This document shows positions 1 to 4,932 of a DNA stretch of 6,203 nt, one piece after another. The translations under genes and the position numbers were made by a program. The notes beneath the pieces are model-generated. The model saw only the letters and a program-made list of their open reading frames with translations. It was not told the DNA's origin and did no database searches. The first letter of the stretch is position 1. Each line of letters begins with the position of its first letter. The DNA is from Streptomyces sp. WM4235 (lineage in GTDB: Bacteria > Actinomycetota > Actinomycetes > Streptomycetales > Streptomycetaceae): contig NZ_LGDE01000078.1 of the NCBI RefSeq assembly GCF_001279725.1, forward strand, positions 1 to 6,203, in the 5' to 3' direction.

Positions 1-33
1 GAGGGCGAGGGCACGCGGGGGAGGATGGGGGCC

Positions 34-1032
34 ATGGACACGCTGACCGGTCTTCTCGAAGGGCCCAAGGCCCGGGGCGCCTTCCTCCTCAAGTCCGTCC
101 TCAATCCGCCGTGGTCCCTGCGCGTGGAGGACCGGGCCCCGCTCTCGGTGATGACGCTGACCCGGGGCACGGCCTGGTTGCTGCCCGACGACGGCGAACC
201 CGTCGCGATCGGGCCCGGCGACCTGGTGGTCGTCCGGGGGCCGGTGCCGTACACGGTCGCGGACGCGCCGGACACCCCGGTACAGGTCACCGTCGGTCCG
301 GACCAGCGGTGCAACACCGAGGCGGGCGAGGACGTCACCGACACCATGGCGCTGGGCGTGCGCACGTGGGGCGAGGTGCTGCGGGACGCCGACTCGGCGG
401 TGCTGCTCAGCGGCACCTACCAGGCGCCGAGCGAGATCGGGCGGAGGCTGCTGAGCGCGCTGCCGACGGTGCTGGTCCGGCCGGCGGGGGCCGCGGACGC
501 CACCTTGATCGAGCTGCTGGCCTCCGAGATCTCCCGGGACGAGCCGGGGCAGGAGATCGTCCTCGACCGGCTGTTGGACCTGCTGCTGATCGGAGTGCTG
601 CGGGCCTGGCTCGCCGATCCGGGATCGGGGTCCCCGGCCTGGTACCGGGCGCAGGGCGATCCGGTCGTCGGGCCTGCCCTGCGGTTGCTGCACGAGAGCC
701 CGGCGCACGGCTGGACGGTCGAGGAGCTGGCGCTGAAGGCCGGGGTGTCCCGGGCCTCGCTGGCCCGCCGCTTCACGGAGCTCGTCGGGGAGCCGCCCGT
801 CGCGTATCTGACGGGCTGGCGGATCGCGTTGGCGGCGGACCTGCTGCGCGACCCGGAGGCCACGGTGGCGACGGTGGCCCGCCGGGTCGGCTACGGGAGC
901 GCGTTCGCGTTGTCCACGGCCTTCAAGCGGGTACGGGGGGTGAGCCCGCAGGAGTTCCGTGCCGGGAAGGCCGCGGCGGTCGAGGCTCCGAAGGACGCTC
1001 GGGGCCCGCTGACCGTGGTGCTCCGTGGGTAG
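34..1032 (+). CDS. AraC-family transcriptional regulator with N-terminal cupin sensor domain
   Basis: This is a predicted cytoplasmic DNA-binding regulator of 332 residues, the usual size for actinobacterial AraC proteins with a Cupin_6-type sensor. Residues about 1-190 form the cupin part: an early GPKARGAF segment, then PPWSLRVED, a GPGDLVVVRG turn and a GPDQRCN segment, all typical of this subfamily. Residues about 225-312 are the AraC HTH pair: a first helix-turn-helix around VEELALKAGVSRASLARRF and a second around VATVARRVGYGSAFALSTAF, ending in the family signature GVSPQEFR. I chose the ATG at 34 because GGAGG at 20-24 lies 9 bases upstream; an in-frame ATG at 25 directly abuts that site. 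It converges on the acetyltransferase gene and has no visible link to the butyrolactone genes. Ligand and targets cannot be told from sequence. In many actinobacteria such regulators sit next to an oxidoreductase gene they control, but none is visible here. Confidence 0.92.
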   Translation: MDTLTGLLEGPKARGAFLLKSVLNPPWSLRVEDRAPLSVMTLTRGTAWLLPDDGEPVAIGPGDLVVVRGPVPYTVADAPDTPVQVTVGPDQRCNTEAGEDVTDTMALGVRTWGEVLRDADSAVLLSGTYQAPSEIGRRLLSALPTVLVRPAGAADATLIELLASEISRDEPGQEIVLDRLLDLLLIGVLRAWLADPGSGSPAWYRAQGDPVVGPALRLLHESPAHGWTVEELALKAGVSRASLARRFTELVGEPPVAYLTGWRIALAADLLRDPEATVATVARRVGYGSAFALSTAFKRVRGVSPQEFRAGKAAAVEAPKDARGPLTVVLRG

Positions 1033-1051
1033 CGGCGGCCCAAGGAGTCCT

Positions 1052-1069
1052 CGGGGCTTCGGAGCCCCG
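1052..1069. terminator. GC-rich hairpin between convergent genes
   Basis: A 7-bp perfect stem CGGGGCT/AGCCCCG with a TCGG loop lies 20 bases after the AraC stop codon and 41 bases beyond the acetyltransferase stop. The loop resembles a stable UUCG-type turn. No T-tract follows on either strand, so it fits the T-less hairpins common at Streptomyces gene ends. It could serve both convergent genes. Confidence 0.5.
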
Positions 1070-1109
1070 GCCCCGCCCTCGACCCCGTCCCCGGCCTCAC
1101 GCGCCCGCG

Positions 1110-1589
1110 TCAGAGGGTGAGGACGCCGACCCGCTGGGTGCCGCTCAGTTCGCCCGTGGTCGTGAAGCCCAGACCGAGGTAGAAGGGCTCGGGGGTGTGC
1201 TCGCCCGGGTTCCAGGTGACGTACGCGCGGGTGCCGCCGAGGCCGCGGATCTCCTCGGAGACGGCCCTGACCGCGAACCGTCCGTATCCCCGGCCCTGGT
1301 GTTCGGCGGAGATGTTCAGGCGCCAGATGCCGGAGCGGCGGTCGGTCCCGCCGCCGTTCCAGGAGAAGTCGAGGAAGGCCATGACGAAGCCGACCACTTC
1401 CTCCGCCCCGTCGTCCCGGCGGTCCACGATGGCCCGCGGCCAGGCGCTCGTCCCGTACACGTAGGCCTCCGCCAACGATTTCAGGACAGGTGACACAAGG
1501 TGCTCCTGATGCGGGTGAAGGCGAATCGCGCACACCGCGTCGAAGTTTTCCGGGGTGACCGGCACCAGGCGGGGAGTTGAGCTGTTCAT
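1110..1589 (-). CDS. GNAT-family N-acetyltransferase, polyamine acetyltransferase-like
   Basis: This is a 159-residue single-domain GNAT enzyme predicted to move an acetyl group from acetyl-CoA to an amine. The acetyl-CoA pyrophosphate-binding motif A is clear: the beta strand GIWRLNISAEH followed by QGRGYG (residues 98-103, the Q/RxxGxG loop) and a helix. Motif B is seen as FYLGLGF (136-142). The N-terminal pattern (RLVPVTPENF, then HPHQEHLVSPVLKSLAEAYV, then GFVMAFLDF) is what I associate with BltD-like spermine/spermidine acetyltransferases, so a polyamine or similar small amine is the best guess for the substrate; this is inference. The ATG at 1589 is the natural start because the family's N-terminal strand begins at once; the ribosome binding site is weak. 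The gene converges with the AraC gene and diverges from the SDR gene. It is probably not part of the butyrolactone circuit. Confidence 0.9.
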   Translation of the reverse strand: MNSSTPRLVPVTPENFDAVCAIRLHPHQEHLVSPVLKSLAEAYVYGTSAWPRAIVDRRDDGAEEVVGFVMAFLDFSWNGGGTDRRSGIWRLNISAEHQGRGYGRFAVRAVSEEIRGLGGTRAYVTWNPGEHTPEPFYLGLGFTTTGELSGTQRVGVLTL

Positions 1590-1724
1590 CGTCTCAGCCT
1601 ACTTTCCGCCAGGGTGATGATCGACGAAACGGTGATGCTGTAAGAAGTAAGTGCGGACCACTCCTCCACTTCCTTGCTTCCCGGACTTTCCGTACTTTCC
1701 GTACTTCCCGACGAAAGGCTGTCG
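1590..1724. promoter_or_regulatory. Divergent spacer between acetyltransferase and SDR genes
   Basis: This 135-bp spacer must hold the promoters of both divergent genes, but I see no convincing -35/-10 pair on either strand. It contains the octamer GATGCTGT (1634-1641), also present at 5794-5801 upstream of the SARP gene, a loose inverted repeat between about 1640-1653 and 1667-1680 (10 of 14 positions match), and a 9-bp tandem repeat just before the SDR start. I see no butyrolactone-receptor operator here. Confidence 0.5.
1685..1710 (+). repeat. Three-unit 9-bp tandem repeat in SDR leader
   Basis: ACTTTCCGT is present twice in exact tandem (1685-1693, 1694-1702), followed by a degenerate third unit ACTTCCCG (1703-1710). 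The array ends 3 bases before the SDR ribosome binding site at 1713-1718. The repeats are in frame with an alternative upstream TTG at 1674, but the encoded stretch does not look like protein. Confidence 0.7.
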
Positions 1725-2714
1725 TTGATACCCGAACGGATCCTCGTGACGGGCGCCACCGGCTTCGTCGGATTCCATGTGACGGCCCGTCTGACGGCCG
1801 CCGTGGGCGCCCCGGACGGACGGACCGGCCCGGAAGGACCGGTCCGTCCCGCGCTGCGGTTGCTCACCCACCGGCGGGCTCTCCCGGGGCACGCGGGTGG
1901 GGCGCCGGCCGGGGTCGAGACGGTGACCGGCGATCTGACGGATCCGGCGTCCCTGCGCGGCATCTGCGAGGGCGTCACCACGGTCGTCCACCTCGCGGCC
2001 AGGATCGGCGGCACCGAGGAGGAGTGCCGGACGGTCAACACCGGGGGCACCCGCGCCCTGCTGGCCGAGGCCGCGCGGGCCGGCGTACGGCGCTTCGTGC
2101 ACCTCGGCACCGCCGCCGTCTACCGCGACGAACCACACCGGGGCGAGGCCGAGGGGCTGTTGGCCGAGGAACCGGTCTCCGCGACCAGCGTCACCCGTCT
2201 GGAGGGCGAGCGCCTGGTCCTCGCCGCCGGGGGGGTCGTGGTGCGGCCCCACCTGGTCTACGGACGCGGTGACACCTGGATGGTCCCCGCGTTGGTCGAC
2301 CTGATGGGGCGCTTGCCGTACTGGGTGGACGGGGGACGCGCGCGGCTCTCGATGATCTCCGCGGACGCGCTGGCGGACGCGCTGGTCGACCTGGCCCGGC
2401 TGCCCGGACGGCTCGCGGGACAGGTCCTGCACGCCTGCCACCCGGAGCCGGTGAGCGCCCGGGAACTGGTCACCACCGTGGGGGAGGCCCTCGGGGTGCC
2501 CCTGCCGGAACGGGACGTCACCCTGGAGGAGGCCTGCGCACGGCTGAGTGCGGCGGGCGACCCGGTCACCCGCCGCAGGATCTCGCTGCTGGCGGTCGAT
2601 CACTGGTACGACGGCAGCCGCTTGTGGAAGCTGGTCGGGGCGGAGCCCGGACCGGGGCTGCCGGAGGGGTTCGCCGGGTACGCGCCGTGGTACCGGGAGC
2701 ACATGGGCGGATGA
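1725..2714 (+). CDS. Extended SDR / NAD-dependent epimerase-family protein, possible butyrolactone-tailoring enzyme
   Basis: This is a 329-residue Rossmann-fold protein of the NAD(P)-dependent epimerase/dehydratase family. The nucleotide-binding motif TGATGFVG (residues 9-16) directly follows the first strand. Other family marks are GDLTDP (69-74), VVHLAA (87-92), VNTGGTRALL (104-113), VRRFVHLGTAAVY (121-133) and VVVRPHLVYGRGDTW (171-185). I chose the TTG at 1725 because GAAAGG (1713-1718) lies 6 bases upstream and the protein then starts MIPERILVTG, the normal N-terminus of this family; a TTG at 1674 would only add repeat-encoded residues. Oddly, the catalytic YxxxK is absent: where it should precede LEGERLVL there is T154 and R158. 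Residues about 28-43 are a Gly/Pro-rich loop encoded by an inverted repeat. The gene converges on the GBL synthase gene. GBL loci often carry such reductase or epimerase genes for tailoring the lactone, but that role is inference, and the missing residues leave open a non-redox or binding function. Confidence 0.9.
   Translation: MIPERILVTGATGFVGFHVTARLTAAVGAPDGRTGPEGPVRPALRLLTHRRALPGHAGGAPAGVETVTGDLTDPASLRGICEGVTTVVHLAARIGGTEEECRTVNTGGTRALLAEAARAGVRRFVHLGTAAVYRDEPHRGEAEGLLAEEPVSATSVTRLEGERLVLAAGGVVVRPHLVYGRGDTWMVPALVDLMGRLPYWVDGGRARLSMISADALADALVDLARLPGRLAGQVLHACHPEPVSARELVTTVGEALGVPLPERDVTLEEACARLSAAGDPVTRRRISLLAVDHWYDGSRLWKLVGAEPGPGLPEGFAGYAPWYREHMGG
1818..1849. repeat. 11-bp perfect inverted repeat inside the SDR gene
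   Basis: GGACGGACCGG (1818-1828) and its exact complement CCGGTCCGTCC (1839-1849) are separated by 10 bases. The right arm overlaps a 10-bp palindrome GGACCGGTCC (1836-1845). It encodes the Gly/Pro-rich loop after the first helix of the Rossmann fold, a place where length varies between family members. Confidence 0.75.
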
Positions 2715-2726
2715 GCGCCACGGCTC

Positions 2727-2743
2727 CCGGCCGAGGAGGCCGG
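2727..2743. terminator. Possible shared hairpin between convergent SDR and synthase genes
   Basis: A perfect 6-bp inverted repeat CCGGCC/GGCCGG with a 5-base loop fills most of the 30-bp gap between the two convergent stop codons and ends one base before the synthase stop. There is no T-tract. The stem is short, so a bidirectional terminator role is only plausible. Confidence 0.35.
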
Positions 2744-2744
2744 A

Positions 2745-3737
2745 TCAGTCGGAGGCTATGGTTCCGGTGACGGTCGCCTCGAATATCCGGGCGTCGCCCT
2801 GGTGTCCGGTGACGTGCACGGTGCGGATGCCCGGGTTCATGGAGTGGGGGACCTCGGTGTCGATCCAGCACGGGGCGTCGAGTTCCGCGTAGTTGTGGAA
2901 CGAGGACTCCACCGCCGTGGGTCTGAAGGAGCGGGCGTGGAGCGTCCCGCAGGCGGCCTGGCGGGCCGCCTCCACCAGGACCATGCCCGGGTGGTGGTCG
3001 TTGGCGTGCTCGAAGAGGATCGGGTGCGTCAGGTCCGGCGAGAGCAACCAGCGGCCGGGCCGGTCGCCCGGGGCGAGGACCACGTCGAAGGGCAACAACC
3101 GGCCCGCCTCCGCCGGCAGGATCGGCGCCGGACGCGGCGGGAGCTGCGCGGGAGCGGCCGTGGAGAGCCTGCCGTACTCGCCGCGCAGCCGGCGGTAGAC
3201 CGCCGGGGGAACGAAACTGAAGAACCCGGAACCGGTGGCCGCGATCCGTCCCTCACGGCGGACGCTCACCTCCAGGAAGCCGGAGAACCGGTTGCCCTTC
3301 CAGCCGAAGTCCCGGCAGGTGGCGATGAGTTCCAGGTCGGTCGGGCCGACGCCGATCAGCAGCTGTTCCAGGTCGGCCTTGAAGCCCAGGCTCCACAGCA
3401 GCACGTTGTGCCCCAGGGGCACCCCGTACTCCGCGTGGCACAGTAAAAGGCCGGCCTGACGGACGGTCTCCCCCACTTGGACGAGGTCGTGTCCGGTACC
3501 GTCCGCGCTGATGAAGAAGGTGTGGGCCCGCGGCCACTGGCCGGTCAGCAGGAAGGTGTCGTCACCGATCCGTTCGTAGCCGGTCAGGAACACCTCCGCC
3601 ACCGAGCTGCGATGCACGTACTCCCGGGGGACGGTGCTCGTGAGCCGGGGGAGTTCGTCACAGCGCGTCGTCCGCCGCACGCCGGCTTCCTTCATGGACG
3701 GCGCGGGGGTGTTGTTCTCGAACGTGAGCAGGGTCAT
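2745..3737 (-). CDS. AfsA/ScbA-family gamma-butyrolactone biosynthesis protein
   Basis: This is a 330-residue key enzyme of autoregulator synthesis. AfsA-type proteins join a beta-ketoacyl chain from acyl carrier protein to dihydroxyacetone phosphate, the first committed step to butyrolactone signals. Two AfsA hot-dog domains are visible. The first (about 33-180) opens with STVPREYVHRSSVAEVFLT (34-52) and includes CHAEYGVPLGHN (100-111). The second (about 215-328) has FEHANDHHPGMVLVEAARQA (242-261). E103 and the E256/R259 pair sit where acidic and basic residues were found important in ScbA; I recall this from the literature and did not align it. The ATG at 3737 has GGAGAGG (3741-3747) upstream; a longer frame to 3836 would run back through the promoter. 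Codon 98 is TTA (3446-3444), the only TTA codon I found in the window's genes, which implies dependence on the bldA tRNA. The gene is transcribed away from the receptor genes, under an operator-like site at 3790-3815. The exact signal molecule (A-factor, SCB or VB type, or a butenolide) cannot be told. Confidence 0.97.
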   Translation of the reverse strand: MTLLTFENNTPAPSMKEAGVRRTTRCDELPRLTSTVPREYVHRSSVAEVFLTGYERIGDDTFLLTGQWPRAHTFFISADGTGHDLVQVGETVRQAGLLLCHAEYGVPLGHNVLLWSLGFKADLEQLLIGVGPTDLELIATCRDFGWKGNRFSGFLEVSVRREGRIAATGSGFFSFVPPAVYRRLRGEYGRLSTAAPAQLPPRPAPILPAEAGRLLPFDVVLAPGDRPGRWLLSPDLTHPILFEHANDHHPGMVLVEAARQAACGTLHARSFRPTAVESSFHNYAELDAPCWIDTEVPHSMNPGIRTVHVTGHQGDARIFEATVTGTIASD

Positions 3738-3788
3738 GGACCTCTCCGCAGAGCCGAGTTGACGGATGGGACGAGCACTTGAAGTCGT

Positions 3789-3818
3789 AAGATACGTACT
3801 CTCCGGTTTTGTTTGCAA
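3789..3818 (-). promoter_or_regulatory. Predicted promoter of the GBL synthase gene
   Basis: On the minus strand a -35-like TTGCAA (3818-3813) is separated by 18 bases from a -10-like TATCTT (3794-3789). Transcription would start about 45 bases before the ATG at 3737. The operator motif at 3790-3815 covers the spacer and most of the -10 box, which suits direct repression. Confidence 0.6.
3790..3815. promoter_or_regulatory. ARE-type operator upstream of the GBL synthase gene
   Basis: The site reads AGATACGTAC, four bases TCTC, then CGGTTTTGTTTG. It resembles published autoregulatory elements as I recall them, such as the TylP site (AGATACATAC ... CCGGTT). It matches the site at 4067-4089 at 16 of 23 aligned positions without gaps. 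It overlaps the predicted synthase promoter, so a receptor bound here would block the gene. Confidence 0.7.
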
Positions 3819-3892
3819 GGATGTTCTGGCCTCCACTTGGCGCAGATGTCGCTGCGGGGCCGATGTGAGGGTGCGAGTGTCACCGATTGGTT

Positions 3893-3919
3893 AAAACAAA
3901 CCGGGCAGATGGTTCGATA
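3893..3919. promoter_or_regulatory. Second, mid-region ARE-like motif
   Basis: Read on the minus strand this is TATCGAACC, ATCTGCC, then CGGTTTGTTTT. The half CGAACCATCTG matches CGAACCTTCTG of the 4070-4080 site at 10 of 11 positions, and the other half contains CAAACCG on the plus strand (3897-3903). The gap between AACC and GGTT is 8 bases rather than 4, so it may be a weaker or differently bound site. Confidence 0.5.
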
Positions 3920-4023
3920 GGCGCGGTGACAGCCTGTTCATTCTTGGCTGCTCAGCGAAGTTGATCCTGCGAGAGCGCGACCAACGCGAGAACTTCTCCC
4001 GCCACATGAGACGGACTTGACTG

Positions 4024-4053
4024 CCGTGGCCAGAAGGTCACGGTTTATTGTTT
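4024..4053 (+). terminator. Terminator-like hairpin inside the divergent control region
   Basis: CCGTGGCC (4024-4031) pairs with GGTCACGG (4036-4043): an 8-bp stem with one G-U pair and an AGAA loop. It is followed at once by TTTATTGTTT. This has the form of a rho-independent terminator for a + strand transcript, although it lies upstream of the receptor promoter and after no recognised gene. It might instead be a palindromic protein-binding site. Confidence 0.45.
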
Positions 4054-4059
4054 CCGTCT

Positions 4060-4068
4060 TGATAAAAT
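4060..4068 (+). promoter_or_regulatory. Predicted extended -10 promoter of the first receptor gene
   Basis: TGATAAAAT has a TAAAAT hexamer (one mismatch to TATAAT) preceded by the extended -10 TG. No good -35 is seen about 17 bases upstream. The ARE motif at 4067-4089 starts at the end of this box and would cover the start point, fitting autorepression by the encoded receptor. Confidence 0.5.
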
Positions 4069-4089
4069 ACGAACCTTCTGGTTGGTTTT
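4067..4089. promoter_or_regulatory. ARE-type operator upstream of the first receptor gene
   Basis: The site reads ATACGAACC, TTCT, then GGTTGGTTTT. The core CGAACC/GGTTGG is an inverted repeat (5 of 6 pairs) about a 4-base centre. The ATACGAAC half is like the FarA-type autoregulatory element as I recall it. It lies 64-86 bases before the receptor start codon and overlaps the predicted promoter. Confidence 0.7.
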
Positions 4090-4100
4090 ACCGGGGGGAG

Positions 4101-4121
4101 CGGAATCCCGAAGGGGTTCCG
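4101..4121 (+). promoter_or_regulatory. Leader hairpin before the first receptor gene
   Basis: CGGAATCCC (4101-4109) pairs with GGGGTTCCG (4113-4121): nine pairs including one U-G, loop GAA. It lies in the untranslated leader between the operator and the ribosome binding site (4144-4148). No T-tract follows, so it is not a terminator. A mRNA stability role or an additional protein-binding palindrome are both possible. Confidence 0.5.
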
Positions 4122-4152
4122 TCCGTGTGGGCCCGTGGACATCGGAGGCATC

Positions 4153-4827
4153 GTGGCACGTCAGGAGCGTGCAGTACGCACGCGTCGTGCGATCTTGGAA
4201 GCGGCGGCCTCGGTCTTCGACGAGCGCGGATATGAGGCTGCGACCATCGCGGACATCCTCACCCGCGCCGGAGTGACCAAGGGAGCGTTGTACTTCCACT
4301 TCTCGTCCAAGCAGGACTTGGCGCGAGGAGTCCTCGACGAGCAATTCGCCGAGGGGGGCGTACCACCGCGCCAGAGCAAGCTGCAGGAACTCGTCGACAC
4401 GTCGATGGTGATGGCCCATCGCATGCAGCGCGACCCCATGCTGAGCGCCGGCGCGCGGCTCTCGCTCGGGCCCGACATGCGGGAGATCTTCGGAGGCGGA
4501 TCGGTCCCCGGCTGGATCAAGGTGACCGAGGAGATGCTGATCCAGGCCAAGGCGCGCGGCGAGCTGCTGCCGCACGTCAACACGGCCGAGACGGCCTGGA
4601 CCCTCTCCGCCTGCTGGACCGGGGTGCAGATCTACTCGCAGACGCTCGTCAACCGCGAGGACATCGAGCACCGGGTCTCGGTGCTCTTCGAGCACGTCTA
4701 CCCGAGCATCGCGACGCCCGCGGTCCTGGCCCGGCTGGAGATGGGGCGGACCCGCGGGGCCGAGGTGGTGGCCGAGATGCGACGGTTGGAGGCCGCGGAG
4801 GTGGTCGGCGACCAGGTCGCCTCCTGA
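4153..4827 (+). CDS. ScbR/ArpA-type gamma-butyrolactone receptor, TetR family
   Basis: This is a 224-residue TetR-fold repressor, predicted to bind ARE operators as a dimer and to leave DNA when a butyrolactone-type ligand binds. The N-terminal HTH is typical of the receptor family: RQERAVRTRRAILEAAASVF (3-22), then TIADILTRAGVTKGALYFHF (31-50) and SSKQDLA. The ligand-binding half has RDPMLSAGARLSLGP (93-107) and a tryptophan (W121) in the region of the pocket Trp known from ArpA (W119). The GTG at 4153 is preferred: GGAGG (4144-4148) lies upstream, with a tight 4-base gap, and the protein then begins MARQERAV as in its relatives; a GTG at 4135 has no such site. It is divergent from the synthase gene and followed by a paralogous receptor 105 bp on. 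Its retained RLSLGP segment and its position opposite the synthase make it the better candidate for the true signal receptor; that ranking is inference. Confidence 0.95.
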   Translation: MARQERAVRTRRAILEAAASVFDERGYEAATIADILTRAGVTKGALYFHFSSKQDLARGVLDEQFAEGGVPPRQSKLQELVDTSMVMAHRMQRDPMLSAGARLSLGPDMREIFGGGSVPGWIKVTEEMLIQAKARGELLPHVNTAETAWTLSACWTGVQIYSQTLVNREDIEHRVSVLFEHVYPSIATPAVLARLEMGRTRGAEVVAEMRRLEAAEVVGDQVAS

Positions 4828-4846
4828 CGCGCGCCGGCGCTTCTCG

Positions 4847-4878
4847 GGCACGGCTCCACCGAGGCGTCGGACCGTGCC
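4847..4878 (+). terminator. Possible T-less hairpin after the first receptor gene
   Basis: GGCACGG (4847-4853) plus TCC (4855-4857) pairs with GGA (4869-4871) plus CCGTGCC (4872-4878), giving ten pairs with one bulged C and an 11-base loop. No T-tract follows. It may weaken read-through into the second receptor gene, or just be GC-rich spacer. Confidence 0.3.
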
Positions 4879-4902
4879 TGCGAAGCTTTGTACTCCCCTG
4901 GG

Positions 4903-4922
4903 CAAACCGCCGAGGCGGTTTG
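4903..4922. promoter_or_regulatory. Perfect palindromic operator abutting the second receptor's ribosome binding site
   Basis: CAAACCGCC (4903-4911) and its exact complement GGCGGTTTG (4914-4922) flank a 2-base centre. The CAAACCG half-site recurs at 3897-3903 and on both arms of the palindrome at 5771-5791. It ends one base before GGAG (4924-4927), the ribosome binding site of the second receptor. As DNA it looks like a receptor operator; as RNA it would form an 8-bp stem with a CGAG loop right next to the ribosome binding site. Confidence 0.7.
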
Positions 4923-4932
4923 TGGAGATCGC

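Larger units (their letters stand above)
3738..4152. other. 415-bp divergent control region between synthase and receptor genes
   Basis: No gene is supported here. The region is locally AT-richer than its surroundings near 3785-3820, 3885-3905 and 4040-4092. It holds a promoter for each direction, three ARE-type operator motifs (3790-3815, 3893-3919, 4067-4089), a terminator-like hairpin on the + strand (4024-4053) and a leader hairpin (4101-4121). A divergent afsA-like/receptor pair under shared operators is the standard layout of Streptomyces butyrolactone switches. Confidence 0.85.

Noticed and set aside
111..1493. A 460-residue open frame overlapping the AraC gene and the acetyltransferase gene
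   Set aside because: It is Arg/Gly/Ala/Pro-rich, has no domain pattern and is a GC-rich shadow frame of two well-supported genes.
1674..1724. N-terminal extension of the SDR frame to the TTG at 1674
   Set aside because: It encodes the tandem repeat, has no ribosome binding site, and lies before the normal family N-terminus at 1725.
1599..2702. A 367-residue minus-strand frame opposite the SDR gene
   Set aside because: Its composition (Gly/Arg/Pro/Gln) is typical of a shadow frame, and the opposite strand carries the Rossmann motifs.
3286..3293. AACCGGTT palindrome inside the synthase gene, like the core of some ARE sites
   Set aside because: It is only 8 bp, lacks the flanking A/T arms and lies far from any promoter; chance in GC-rich coding DNA is likely.
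3738..3836. N-terminal extension of the synthase frame to 3836
   Set aside because: It would cover the predicted promoter and operator; the ATG at 3737 has a good ribosome binding site.
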